A stretch of 64,000 bases of DNA from Turbatrix aceti (lineage: Eukaryota > Nematoda > Chromadorea > Rhabditida > Panagrolaimidae). The notes beneath the pieces are model-generated. The model was not told the DNA's origin. It was given only the letters and a program-made list of their open reading frames with translations, and did not search any database. The translations under genes were made by a program, and so were the position numbers. The first letter of the stretch is position 1. Every line of letters starts with the position of its first letter. This document shows, piece after piece, positions 36,301 through 47,948 of this stretch. The stretch spans positions 10,828,193-10,892,192 of the forward strand of contig OZ017768.1 of NCBI GenBank assembly GCA_963969345.1, written 5' to 3'.

Positions 36301-37249
36301 CTATTAGGGGAAATTAAAAAAAAAATTAAGCTACAGAAAAATTTAATTTTTTTTTCAAGTCTATTTTTTTTTGTTTTATGTGGAATGCGCGGTGCTAAAA
36401 ATGTTGTAGCAACAAACTGATTTAACTGAAGATGTACCAACAAACATACTGTGTGTTGTGTATGCACGTTGTGCAAACTGATATTTGGTAAATGAGAATT
36501 TTTGAATTTGTTGAATTTTTACACGTTTTTGTTTGTTTTTTATTATCATTTTTGCACTTATTTTTATTATATTTATAGTTTTTTTGACAAAATGTTTGAA
36601 ACATGTAAGATTGTTGAAGGTTTAAAAATAGACACCAGTAAATATTTTTTTTGCATGGCGGCATCAATCTGAATAGTTTATCTAACGCCAGCTTTGAGTC
36701 GTTCATGTTCTTTCGGCTTGCTCTGATTTTTTTGTCAAATTTTTTCTTGATTTGAAGCCTATTTATCAAAAATCTATCAGTTCTTTCAAGCTTCTCTGGG
36801 CGTTTTGCCGACGAGCTGTATGTCAGTCGATGCAAACACTTCATCGGAGTTCACTTTTTCAAATTATTCGATGATCGGGTAGTCGGGTTTTCTTTTTTTG
36901 AATTTTGCACGTGTCGTCGTTTTCAAAAAACAAACGAAAAATTAGTTTGAATAAAAAAACTGTTGAATCATCATGATAAAATTTATTTTTAATCAATCAC
37001 ATAACAAACATATTCATTTTCTAAAAACAAAAAAAAATAAATTATATTCCATCAACGAATATTACAAAAAAGCAATAAGATAATAAAAATCACAATAACA
37101 TGTCTGACGTCTTGTCACACAGGCAGAAAGATAACTTTGTAAGCAAATCAAAGTCCCTCTCGAGGATGAGCCCCGGAGATGACAACAACCTGCTTGTTCC
37201 ACGAACATGCCGCAGAGTGAATCCCGTCGCAACGAAATCTCCGTCCTTC
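33376..37249. other. 3.9-kb gene-poor, repeat-containing stretch
   Basis: No conserved gene is recognised. Candidate small frames are at 34134-34391 (+) and 34655-34930 (-, 91 codons, Lys/Thr/Asn-rich, with AATAAA at its end), both unsupported. An imperfect inverted-repeat element at about 35847-36163 is listed separately. The end at about 37000-37249 is the 3' flank of SEC22. Confidence 0.4.
35847..36163. mobile_element. Imperfect inverted-repeat element
   Basis: The left arm (35847-35920: TATTCTCGATCAAGG, then TTAAGTGGCAATAAAATAGTG) pairs imperfectly with the right arm (36082-36163: CACTACTTTATTACCACTT, then CTTGTTTGAGAATA). The spacer is AT-rich. It is a probable old MITE. Confidence 0.5.
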
Positions 37250-38505
37250 TCAGAAGTAGAAAAAGCGGAAGAAAAGAAAGAGCACAAGTGAAATGCCAAG
37301 CGCGATGAGCACCTTTGTGACCAGATTTTTGTTATTCAGCTTTCGGGCATCTTCGTGGTATTTTTTGCTCATATCACGGAGGTCTGCTGCTCGGCTATCG
37401 AGGACTGAAAAAATGAGAAATATTTTAACTGTATATAAAGAAAGGTAAGAAATTATAAACTGTGTTCTTCAGAAAGTGAAAGGGTTTTTTTAACTGAAAC
37501 CTTTCACTTTTTTAAACTGGAGCTTAGCCCTCTACGAAAAAATTTATAATTACAAAAATAGCAATAACCAAATAAAAAAATATAAAGCCCCTTGAAAATA
37601 TGGAGAAAAAATAAAACTCACTATTGAGCGCTTCACCCCGATGCAGGACCTCGTCAATGTTGGAGACCATGATCCTCGTGACATCCTGAAGCTCGGTATT
37701 CACCGCGGTCATTGCTTGTCGATTTCGATCCAGAAACCGTCGCTTCGTCTGCTGAATGTACGGATCTGCAAACAAAACTGACTTCAGTCGTTAAATAATT
37801 GTAAACTCACCAAATTCAAGAAAATGAAAAGGCCGAACAACAGAATCCAGCTTTCCGGCATACTGACTAAGGAATTCGTTGGCAATGTCTTCAAGGTAGG
37901 CAAAAGCGATTCGTCGGGGAAATTGTTGCTCGCACAACGTCAATGCGCAGACTGAGTCCTTGATTATGTAACTGAAATTGGCTGTAGCGGTATCGTTTGA
38001 ACAACTTTTCAATTCCAGATAACAAAAAAATTGTATTCGAAATCACACGAAAGTAATTTTAATCTAAAAAAAAAGTTTGATCGTATTTACAATAACAAAT
38101 ACCGTAGATGACAAACAAAATAACCAAAATAACGATTTTTGACCATTTTCCCAAACGTAACAAAAAAACTGTTACGTTTGGGAAAATTTTTTTCTAAATC
38201 GCTTATGAAGTAAGGTTTAGAAAAAAAAATTTTGATGTTATTCCATGTAACATTAAAATCGTTTTTACATGCATCAAAATTTTAATTCGGAGAGAGTCTC
38301 CGAATATCCCAAAAACCTACTGAAAAACGCATGGCGGCGATTCAACGGACTGCATTTGGGGTTGATTTGGCTGACAAAGCTTGCGAAAGAGCATCTTGGC
38401 CTGAGTCATGTACTTGGACGAGTTGTATTCAGGATCATCGTCGCCCTCGATGCTCGTCGAAAGGATGAGACCGTCCTTCACGCGTGCTACCAGTGTCAAG
38501 AGCAT
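37250..38505 (-). CDS. sec-22: SEC22 longin-domain SNARE
   Basis: Four minus-strand exons, 38321-38505, 37811-37971, 37622-37765 and 37250-37404, encode 214 residues, one fewer than human SEC22B. The longin domain occupies residues 1-125 (LLTLVARVKDGL, KYMTQAKMLFRKL, FHYIIKDSVC, FPRRIAFAYLEDI). The R-SNARE coiled coil follows (FLDRNRQAMTAVNTELQDV, RIMVSNIDEVLHRGEAL), with the zero-layer arginine in VLHRGE. After DSRAADLRDMSKKYHEDARKL there is a single C-terminal membrane anchor ending FFRFFYF. SEC22 sits in ER and Golgi membranes and drives fusion of COPII and COPI vesicles. It is divergent to HMG-CoA reductase with 1.1 kb between starts. Very strong call. Confidence 0.95.
38145..38187. repeat. 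Perfect 17-bp stem hairpin in SEC22 intron 1
   Basis: ATTTTCCCAAACGTAAC and its exact reverse complement are separated by a 9-nt A-rich loop. It lies in the first SEC22 intron (37972-38320). No terminal repeats or target duplication mark it as a transposon. Confidence 0.8.
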
Positions 38506-39617
38506 CTCGGCTACTGTGGCTACTTCGGTTCTTCACTGTTCCCGTGCCGAGTCGTCGACACAAAAAAAGCAGTCTGAAAGATGTAAAACTGTAAGAATGG
38601 AAAAATGAAACAACACGAATTTAATAAAAAATGGGACAAATTCTAATTTCAATCGATTTGTTGCCAACACGATTACAAAATAAACGGTATCACGCTGGAG
38701 AAGGAGAAAAATTCACTGGAATAAACTAAATAAGCGACGGAATAACGAACTTCTCGTTTCCGAACAACAAAAAAGACGCGTTGACGACGTGGTTTATTGC
38801 TCTGACACACTACGCCAGCGCCACGTAATGAGTAATAAAATTTTTGGACGACGTATTTTTTTGTTATGCGCGTGGATCTGTGAAAAAAAAAAGTATTAGT
38901 TTTGATGGTGTTGATGATCGTTATTTTTTTGTTATGTATTTTACGGTGTTTTCAATTCACTGACAAAATTTTTTGAAAACGTTATTGTGTGTGTGTGTGT
39001 GTTGTGTTACGATTTTTTTATAACCACCTGAATTGATTCTTCCTTTTCTATGACGTTAATTTTTCTTGGTTCATTTCGGCCAAAAGGTTTGCTTGAAGCA
39101 GAGTAAATAATTGTAAACTAACTAAACATCACACGTTTTTTTAAAGTAGATACAACATGTGTGGTTACAGAATTCCCCGAAGCTTGGCTAAAAAACATAA
39201 GATGGATATGTAGTACCTGTTGGTAATGTTAGTACTGCCTAAGAAATTGTAGATTTAGAACGACACACTTGTAGATAACTTGATGGCAAACACTGCTATC
39301 ACAAAAAGCAAGCTTATCCAGCGAGCGCATGGCTCACGTTTTCTCGCAACGAAAAAATTTTGCTTCTTTTTTCCACTTTTTTCATCGACTTTATCCCGCT
39401 ACGGTTTTCGTGTTTGTGTGTACTTTTTTTTATGGTTTCCTTTGCCCACTCACCTGTTTATCAGACTGTTAATCATAACACGCCATCGACTGCTTTTTGG
39501 TGCATCGCGTGTCACTCTTCCGATCTTTTGACTGCATTTTTTTAAGAAGCAGAAATGGTGTCCTCTAACGAGAGTTTTTATAGTTAACCGGGCTTCATTG
39601 TAGGACGACGGCTGAGC
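38506..39617. promoter_or_regulatory. Shared upstream region of SEC22 and HMG-CoA reductase
   Basis: A 1.1-kb AT-rich divergent intergenic region with no gene recognised. It has a short GT dinucleotide run at about 38986-39002. GTTGTAG or AG-rich sites just before the HMG-CoA reductase ATG could be splice-leader acceptors. Confidence 0.4.
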
Positions 39618-41684
39618 ATGTCGTTGGCAAACGGTGGATCTGTGAATGTGTCGGAGCCAATTGACAAGCTTATCCTGAAGCTCAATCGTATCCTCCACGA
39701 GTACGTTGAAAATGAAGATCATTTGCCGGAACTGAGTCGGCAGATTCTGGATTGTGTCAATGTTGCTTCGTCACCTGAACGGGAACATCTGACGCCTGAG
39801 CCGACTTTTGATCTAGGTGAAGGTTGGTTAAGATTTTTTGGATGGGGTATAAAACTGGGTGTTTATTGAATGCGAGAATTAATTTTAAACTGGAACGGTT
39901 TTTTAACATTTTTACCTTCAGACGCCTCATCTTCGCAGCCCTCGCCTTCGCAGTCTTCAGAGGACGTGACTACCCTCGGCGACGTCTCCTCTGACCCCTC
40001 CGAGCTGACATCCGACGAATCGGATGTCCTCCGACTGCTCCAAATCGGTAAACTGAAACACCGTGAGCTTGAGAAGCGGATCAAACCCGCCCGGGCGGTT
40101 GCCATTCGTCGGAGGTACATCGAAGGCGAAGCCAGCGTTTCACTGGACGACATGCCTTTTGTTGACTACGATTACGCCCTCGTCAACGGCGCGTGCTGTG
40201 AAAACCCGATCGGGTTCATGCCTATTCCCGTAGGCGTCGCCGGACCGCTGACGATCAACGGCGAACAACTGTACATCCCGCTTGCGACGACCGAAGGCGC
40301 TCTCGTGGCCAGCATCAATCGGGGATGCAAGGTCATCAGTGAAAATGGCGGCGTTGTCAGCGTCGTCGTCAAGGATGGCATGACGAGGGCTCCTGTCATT
40401 GCTTTTGAGAGGCTCGAGGATGCTGTGTGAGTTTTTGAGGGGCGGACGGTTTAGGGGTAGAGAAACTTGTTCGACAGAAAAAAACAATTGTGGGAAAACT
40501 TTTATGTAAAGTATTTTAGCACTTTTAAGTTAAAAAAAACTGGTGTTTTGTTTGTAATACTTGTTGTTTTTAGGCCTCACAGACACGTATTTGGTCAATA
40601 TTTAACTGAATATTCGATTGTTTCAGGTCTCTCTACAAGTGGATAGGCGTCGAAGAAAACTTCCTCCGCCTCAAAAAAGCCTTCGAAGACACGTCCAACT
40701 ACGCTCGTCTCCAACACATTAGGCCGAACATCGAGGGCAAATACGTCTACCTCCGCTTCGTAGCCACAACCGGCGACGCGATGGGCATGAACATGGTCTC
40801 CAAGGGCGTGCAGGCGTCGATGAAGCTCGTCAAGGAGGCCCACCCCCGGGGCAAGGTCCTGGCGCTCTCCGGCAACCAATGCGTCGACAAAAAAGCCGCC
40901 GGGATCAACTGGATCGACGGTCGGGGCAAGAGCGTCATCGCTTCGACCACGATCAAGGCTTCGGTCGTCGAACAGCAGCTCAAGACCACCGTGGATACGA
41001 TGGTCGACCTTGCACGGGCCAAGTTTCTCGTCGGGACGTCGACTGTCATGACAATCGGGGGGTGGAATGCCCAGGCGGCCAATATCGTCGCTGCTATCTT
41101 CCTGGCCACCGGACAGGACGCCGCCCAGGTGGTCAGCTCGGCGATGTGTCTGACGCAGATGGACAAGACGTCTTCCGGAGACCTGGACGTCACGTGCACG
41201 ATGAAGTGCCTGGAAGTGGGAACTGTCGGTGGAGGAACGATTCTCGCCCCTCAAAAAGCTGCACTCCAGATGCTCAAGTGCTGTGGGTCCAATGTTCAGC
41301 AGCCAGGTGAAAATTCCGGACGACTGGCGAGGATCATCGCTGCCGCGGTCGTTGCGGGCGAGGTTTCGTTGACTGCTGCTCTGCTGACCGATGACCTGGT
41401 CAAGAGTCACATGATTATGAACAGGTTGGTTTTTAACTGACTCAAAGATGTTTTTTTAACTGTGCGTGTTGTTCAGATCTACTCGTGACCTTTCAACGAC
41501 GCTATCGATGCCTCCGAAGCCGACACAATCCCTACCACGCTCACTCCTCCTCCAGCCACCGTCCTCGACTGGTCCACAACCCCAGCAGGCCCGGGCACCC
41601 CAACAAATGTCATCCCTAGCCGACAAGACCAAGAAATACGTTCAAAAATTGAAGCATCATTCTGACTGCTCAAATATGCTTTGA
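39618..41684 (+). CDS. hmgr-1: HMG-CoA reductase, catalytic form without membrane domain
   Basis: Exons 39618-39816, 39922-40426, 40627-41424 and 41477-41684 encode 569 residues. The enzyme reduces HMG-CoA to mevalonate with NADPH, the committed step of the isoprenoid pathway; nematodes do not make sterols but need it for dolichol, ubiquinone and prenylation. The catalytic residues are present: Glu in CCENPIG (about residue 158), Asp and the cofactor loop in GDAMGMN, Lys in NQCVDKKAAG, and His in LVKSHMIMNRS. The serine of NRS, at the position phosphorylated by AMPK in mammals, is kept. The 150 N-terminal residues are Ser/Asp/Glu-rich with no transmembrane helices, so the sterol-sensing region of vertebrate enzymes is not seen. 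The tail after the catalytic His is Pro/Gln-rich. Confidence 0.95.
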
Positions 41685-42664
41685 TTTTGTAACTGAACGA
41701 ATCGTGACATATTTTTGTTGGTGAATAATACCTCGGCTGAACAAAAACAACGCATTTGTTAACTGCAACCAGCTGAGGTATTTTTAGGAACTAGGATTTT
41801 TTACGATAGGATATTAACGTTATTTGAAAACAAAAAAGGACCTCTTTCCTTTCAAAAACTCGCCTCCCAACGAAGACATATCCATCCATGTTTTCTTTTT
41901 TTTGTTGTCGTCATATCTTTTTTTCCTTTCTTTTTGCCAATTCATAGGATGTTTGCGAAACCCATTTTTGCAACTTTCTTTTTTTAACCAAAGGTGTCTT
42001 TTTTCATACATTTTTTACCATTTAAAAAAATTAACAGTCTTTCTTTTTCCACGAGGGAAATTGAAATTTTGTTGTTGGCAATGGTCAAGGTGGTTTTTAT
42101 AAATAAATAAATGATGAAAAAAAACTGGAAGTCGAGAGTTGAAAAAAAGAACTAAATAATGCGAAAAAAAGAAACCATAAAACAAGCAGGAACAACAAGA
42201 AAGAAATAATCAATCAGCACGCGACCGGCTGACTGACTGGCTGATTTTATGGCAACGAGCCAAGAAAAGGAAATTGAACAATGGATACGTTCTCGCTTTT
42301 CTCCGTGCATAAACCCGCGACGCTAGCTTCTTCGCTCGCGCGCTGTGTTATCTGTCGGACTTTTCTCATGTGCGTTGTTAGGCCTGGTTGACCTGTATCA
42401 ATGAGGTCAAACTGGGGATTTAAAAACAGTAATCTAAGCTAGAAAAACATCCATGTCTAGAACCCCAGTCGGAAACGTTTACTGGCGGGAAAAGCGTAGC
42501 GCTTTTGTTTGCGTGGTTCTCGTAGCGAAAGCGCAAGCGCTGAATTTGTCGACAAAAAGAGGAAAAAAGGAGACTCAAAAAGTAAAAGGAGGCGTCTAAA
42601 ATTGTGTTGCCAACGACCGTCGTTGTCTTCTAACTACTGCTACTCGTTGCCAGGTCGCCGACAA
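41685..42664. other. Intergenic region, HMG-CoA reductase to SDS3-like gene
   Basis: T-rich, A-rich and CG-mixed DNA with no gene recognised. A purine-rich stretch at 42100-42220 and a more GC-rich block at 42290-42660 probably form the promoter and 5' leader of the next gene. The reading frame stays open upstream of its first ATG. Confidence 0.4.
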
Positions 42665-45600
42665 ATGCCTGTCGAAAGGCCGATGGCGTCATGCACGCTG
42701 TCGGTCGACGGTGCGACAGCCTCGACTTCGGAATTGTCTGGTCCCGGTCAGGCGTCGACGTCTTCTTCTTCGTCTGGCGATGAAGAATCGGAATCAGCGT
42801 CGACGAGTTCAGCAGATTCGTCAACGGAGACGGAGTCTACGAGCGGAAAGGAGTCGTCCGCGGCGCTGCAGGACAGTGCGAAGACCACCCAGCTCGCTTC
42901 AAAGACACCTGTTTTACAAAATTCTAAAAAATCGAGGACTCATTCACCGACTTTGCCACCGGATAAAGCGTCTACCAGTCTACAGGCCAATTCGGTGCCT
43001 TCGTCTTCTCATGCTGATCAGGTAAGTATTATTTTAACTGTGTTATTTGAGATATGGAAGTTTTTATACGCCAATTCAGGATTCAATAACAAAAATACCT
43101 CAGCGGCTGAAAAAGCTGCGCAAAGCTCAAAAAAAGGCGAAAGTTAAGAAAAAACTGCCATTGAAGAAGGATTCAACTCGTGTTTTTTATCCGGAGGATT
43201 TCCGGACGTTGCCAGCCGTCTGGGCAGTCCCACATGGAAAGACGCGGGTCATGAACAACCATCTTGCCGAGTTGTTGGTTCAAAAACCGACTGGGCAGCA
43301 GGAAGTGCCGAAATCTCAAGAAACTGGGAAGCTTGTGGCCAGTTTTTCCGAAAAAGCTTCGATTTCGGAATCTGAGCTTGTCAGCTCTCAATCCAGCTCT
43401 GCGTTTTCTAAACAAGCTGCACATCAAGAACTCGCTTTTTTATCGACACAGAATCCCGATTCTGAGACTCAGCCGAGTTGTTCTTTGACACTGAATAGTG
43501 ATTCTCGATTCGTGAAATCCTGTACACCTCTGCCAGATTCTGATTCTCGACCGACGTCATCTTGCGCGGATAAAACTGTCGGTGCCCCATACGCGCATAC
43601 ACAAGAGCTTGAAACTGAAAAGATTTATTCGGAATCGCAAGTACCAAGCTCATCCTGCCCGCCAGAAACTTTCGTAACCAGTGACGCACAACCCGATGTC
43701 CCCAATCCGCCTTCCAGCTCCCAGCAACAACCGGCGCCCGATTCCGGTTATTGTGAGCCAGAATCCGTCCCCCTTCAGCCTCCGTCTGCCTTTATACCTC
43801 CTCTCTACCCTCAACAATTTCCTCAAAATGTTCTCGATCAAACAGGATCTCAGCAATTGGTGCAGCCACTCATCGAAAAGCTACAGTCGATGACAGCACC
43901 GCTTATCGAGCAACTCCTTGCCCAAATCAAGCCAGTCATGATGAAAAATCCGGAAGCGTTTAACCTACCTCCTCTCCAAACTCCGTTGCCGACTTTTCCT
44001 CTGACCTATCCTAACACGGGTCTGAATCTCCCGGACCCATCACTGACATTTACGATGGCGGATTTGAACCTGCCGGGTCCGTCGACTTCTTTGTCCACGA
44101 ATTTTGATCTCCTGGGTCCGTCGGCGACCGCGACCTCGAATTTTGCAACTAATTTCAACCTGCCTGGACCGTCGACGTCGACTTTTGCCACGAATTTTGA
44201 TCTGTCGACGTTTTCGACTGATTTTAATTCCTTGGCTGATCCTTTGGTTCCGTTTTCTACCGATTTTAGTCTAGCTAGTTCTTCGGCGATGTTTGAAACT
44301 GAAATTGGCATGTCCAATCTTTCAACGAGTATCGGTCTGCCTGGTCCATTGAGTGCGACCGACCCTTTTGAGTTTTCCGAACAGAACTGGACAAAATTTC
44401 TGCTGGAAAATTACCCCACGGTTACGGTATCTGACTTTGACGATTTGGGATTGTCGGCTTCGAGTGAGTTTTTTTTATTTTTCACTGATTTCCCGTTCAT
44501 TTACTGATCCGTTTAAATTGTAGGTTTTTTGCCGCCACGACCAAAAGAAAAAGCCCTGGCACCTGGCGAAGAGTACGTCAAGGTGAACATCTGCGATGAG
44601 CCCAGACACATGCCTGAGCTACTGAAGCCCTTTGAAAACGCCGAGCAGGATGTCGAGCATTTACTCGAGTCGTGAGTTTTTTGGTGGGCATTGGGGGATT
44701 TTTTTAACTGTGTAGGCAACCAATGAAGCGTTCCCGGAAAGTCAAACTAGTCGGATTAGTTTTTTGGCAAACTGACAACCCTTTATACCCGGTTTTTTAT
44801 TTCGATACGTTGTAAATAACGTTTTTTACGGTTTATTTATATAAACAGTAATTTGCTTTTTAGTTATGCAACCCAAATCTTCGAAAAGCAAGCTTCCGGT
44901 TTTACTGAAAAAGGAAACTATCACCATCTCCAAGGCCATCGTCAGTGGCTCAAGCAAGCTTTCGTCGATGCGTACCGACGAGACCACGCTTTCGAGAAGG
45001 AGAAAATCCAGAATTTGGACAAGGTTTGATTTTTCACTTACGATTTATCATTCATTGCCAAAAAATTTTTAGAACCTTCGAGAACGCATAAACTACCGTT
45101 ACGACTCCGAAATCGAAAAAATCAACAAAGCCCGCAACGATGAAATTGACAAGCTCACCAAAAAGATGAAGAGTGACAACGAAGAAGAACGCCGAGGCCT
45201 TCAGGCTGAGTTGTCCGCGCTGACAGCCGACGGCGAGCTTCCGGCCAACTTTCTGTACCTACCGAATCGGAAAACGCTTCGTCGACGCGATGCTCACGGC
45301 GTTACGGATCAGAACATAGATCATATTAGGCCGGAAAACCGCATCGATTTCCTCGTACCCATCCACCAGGCCCACTGGATCAATCACGCGGACATTGAGT
45401 CTGATCTCGCCGTCGTTGATCGGGTCCTGGGCGATGGACTGAACGCGGCGGCGAGCAGCAGCAACGGTCCAAAGTCGCAGAAGCAAACCAAGCTTCATAC
45501 TGTTCAGATTATCGAGGGAAAGCTGGCTATTGATGGGAAACCGTGAGTTTTTTATTGCGTTTTTATCCCTGTTTTATTTTTTTCGTAATTAACTGCATTT

Positions 45601-46940
45601 TTAAATCTGTTTAAACCTAAATTATCGTTAAAAAAAACAAAAGATTCATTTTTTGTATTAAAACTGCGAAAAACTGATTACCATTAGTGTTTATCTGATA
45701 TCAGGTTTAGCCTGATATCAGGGTCTGATACTGATACTGATATTGATACTGATACTGATACTGATAGCAAAAATCAATATCAGTCAGTATCATGATCTCA
45801 GAAAAAAGTATCATGATACTGATATCTCGATCAAAAAAACGGAAGCAACAACAAAAAGCGGGTTTAAAGCAGTGTGGCGAAATTTCGGGAGAGATTACAA
45901 CCTGTGAAAAAATCTCCGGAGTTTAAAAACTAGGTTTTACCGTCATTTTTTTCGCTATTATTTATTTTTGAACACTGAAATCTTCCGCGAAATTTTTTTT
46001 ACCTGAAAGAATCTCCGGATATTCTCCGGTGAAATTCTCTTGAGAGATTTTGAAGATTCACTTTTTTTACTAGTTTTTCTAAACGACGACATTGCATGTT
46101 ATTTATTCAAATGAAATTGAATTTGAGATTTTTTGTGGGATTTTTTTCATATCAGACAGATATCACGATATCAGACTGATATCATGATATCAGCATGATA
46201 TCAGGTTACTATCAGTCAGGCACGTTTTTTTTTCCTTCAACCTGATATCAGTATCAGATCATGATACTTTTTTTAAGTATCAGATCAGATCATGATATCA
46301 AAAAAACGGTATCAGATAAACACTAATTACCATGCGATGCTCTTCAGGGTAAATCGAGGCCTATAAAAAAAGCTGCTGGGAGCTTCTGGTTCACCCCAAG
46401 CTGGCCAATTGCCGTATATAAATGACAAAATGTACGATTTTTTGCGTGCAAATCCGAAAAAAGTACAATTTTTTACTGAAGTCTTGTCAAAAGTACCCAA
46501 AACTAGTCTAAATTATTGTAACAATGTCAAAAGTACGATTTTTTGTTGTTGTTTTTGTATTATATTTATAACTCCGAAAAACTGATTGCTAAGAGATGCT
46601 CTTCAGGGTAAACCGAGGCCACACCCAGACAATCGTGGTAGACAGCTCAACCTATGGCACGTTTCCTGCCATTATCATATCTCTGTCTCAGCACTGTATG
46701 ACTGTGAGATCGACAATCCGCGGTGATCCCCGTCACATAGCTATCACATTTAACGATCTCGAGACAGGACGCGTCAAATTGCTAAAGAAGAGCGCTGGTA
46801 CGCCCTTCAGCAATGGCACGACGTCGACGACGTCTTCGTTTGCCAGTCCGACAAAACCTGCCCCCCCTCCTGCAAAGACCTCTGCCACGACGAATCACCG
46901 ACGACAAGTGTCCGCAAAATCTGCCAAGCGTGGTGGATGA
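42665..46940 (+). CDS. SUDS3: SDS3/SUDS3-like subunit of the SIN3-HDAC corepressor
   Basis: Six exons, 42665-43021, 43080-44463, 44524-44671, 44864-45023, 45073-45542 and 46607-46940, encode 950 residues, far longer than the ~330 of mammalian SUDS3. The first 580 residues are low-complexity and Ser/Thr/Pro-rich. They include a conserved-looking basic patch (PQRLKKLRKAQKKAKVKKK), the VFYPEDFRTLPAVWAVP segment, and several NLPGPST/FDLLGPS repeats. From about residue 640, EKQASGFTEKGNY, FEKEKIQNL and a charged coiled coil (KINKARNDEIDKLTKKM) precede RKTLRRRDAHG. The C-terminal globular domain (IIEGKLAIDGKP, then TQTIVVDS, IAITFNDLETGRVKLLKK) matches the SUDS3 end. SDS3 proteins dimerise and are needed for HDAC activity in SIN3 complexes. 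The extended N terminus is unusual. An upstream ATG is not found in the open frame before 42665. Confidence 0.8.
45685..46325. mobile_element. hAT-like MITE with 8-bp target duplication
   Basis: A 641-bp element with terminal inverted repeat TAGTGTTTATCTGATA, flanked on both sides by ATTACCAT (45677-45684 and 46326-46333). Eight-bp duplications and TAGTG ends fit the hAT superfamily. The subterminal regions are full of GATATCA/CTGATACTGATA palindromic and tandem units (about 45700-45840 and 46150-46320). There is no coding capacity. It lies in the last intron of the SDS3-like gene. Confidence 0.9.
46334..46362 (+). other. Duplicated, decoy 3' splice site and exon start
   Basis: AAAAACTGATT..., then GATGCTCTTCAGGGTAAATC and GAGGCC, copies the real acceptor and first codons of exon 6 (46580-46620: ...GATGCTCTTCAGGGTAAACC then GAGGCC). 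Splicing to the decoy would read VNRGL then stop TAA. The hAT-like MITE sits just upstream in this duplicated segment. Confidence 0.75.
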
Positions 46941-47235
46941 TGTACTTGTACCGTTTGAATCGTCAGATTTGTGATATAAACAAAAACTAAAAAAATCCGG
47001 TGGACAAGGATTGAAAATGACCAAAAGAGTCGAAAACGAGAAAAAAGAGAGAAAAGTGACGCGCACGCAGAACGTGTGTTTTCGTTTCAGAATTATGAGT
47101 ATACCGTATACCCAGCACTGCGCAGCGTGGGAACTCAACGCGTTCTTTTTTTAGTGTTGTTTTTCAGTCTTTGTCGTCGTATTTCGATCTTTTTTGCTCC
47201 AAATCGACTCGATTTTTTTCGTTTCTCTTTTCTTC

Positions 47236-47948
47236 ATGGGTCATCACGTCGCTCCTAAGTACTTTGGGCTTACCAACTCCCCCGCACCGGCCCACTGTCC
47301 ACGTCTGTACCGGGGCATCAATATCACCAATATTTTCCGAAAAGTCATCTGGCTCTACTACATTTCGGCTGTTCTCCAAGTTCTCTGGGCCATGGAATTT
47401 TCATCAGGACCGAAGTTTGACGTGCTTACTGCCGGTCTCCTGAACGGTAGCGTTCGGCTTTGCATCGGATTCAGCATGCTCGGGGCTGTCATGAACAGCG
47501 ATCCGCAGCTTTTGTTTCCTTTTTTCGTCTTTGAGGTTGGTTTTTTTCGATTATTCTTTAGCCTTGTTTGGTGAATACGGATTTCTTTTTAGTGCTTCCA
47601 ACTCGGCAAGACCCTATCGTTTGTTTTTTCGTCATTCAGCGCGATTTTCAACGAAGCTTCACCCTACGCCACCGACTTCCGTACAATTGCTCGATACTTT
47701 TTCTCCACCAACTTGGCCTTTCATGGTTGGTTTTTGATTGACTGCCTGCAGGGTTTATAAGGCAGCTTTTTTTAGGTAGCTATGTCCTGCCACTGATTGC
47801 CATCATGATATGCGCGTGCTATATGCTGTTCACCCTGGTCGTGCTTCACATTGGCATCACTTTCTACGAGCAGCTTCGGCAAGATGAACAGATTTCGCAG
47901 CAGAAAAGCCAGATCGGAACGGAGATGACGACTATCATTACGGTCTAG
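47236..47948 (+). CDS. Four-transmembrane protein, unrecognised
   Basis: Exons 47236-47535, 47593-47725 and 47776-47948 encode 201 residues. The start MGHHVAPKYFG is polar. Hydrophobic helices follow at about 35-55 (WLYYISAVLQVLWAM), 65-105 (LTAGLLNGSVRLCIGFSMLG and LLFPFFVFECFQLG), 110-125 (SFVFSSFSAIF) and 145-180 (YVLPLIAIMICACYMLFTLV). The tail (QQKSQIGTEMTTIITV) is cytosolic-looking. The layout is that of a small tetraspan membrane protein such as MARVEL- or LAPTM-type proteins, but I cannot assign a family. It is transcribed in the same direction as its neighbours. Confidence 0.7.

Noticed and set aside
36422..36844. 140-codon Lys/Asn-rich frame on the minus strand
   Set aside because: AT-rich composition explains it; no homology, no clear splice or poly(A) context.
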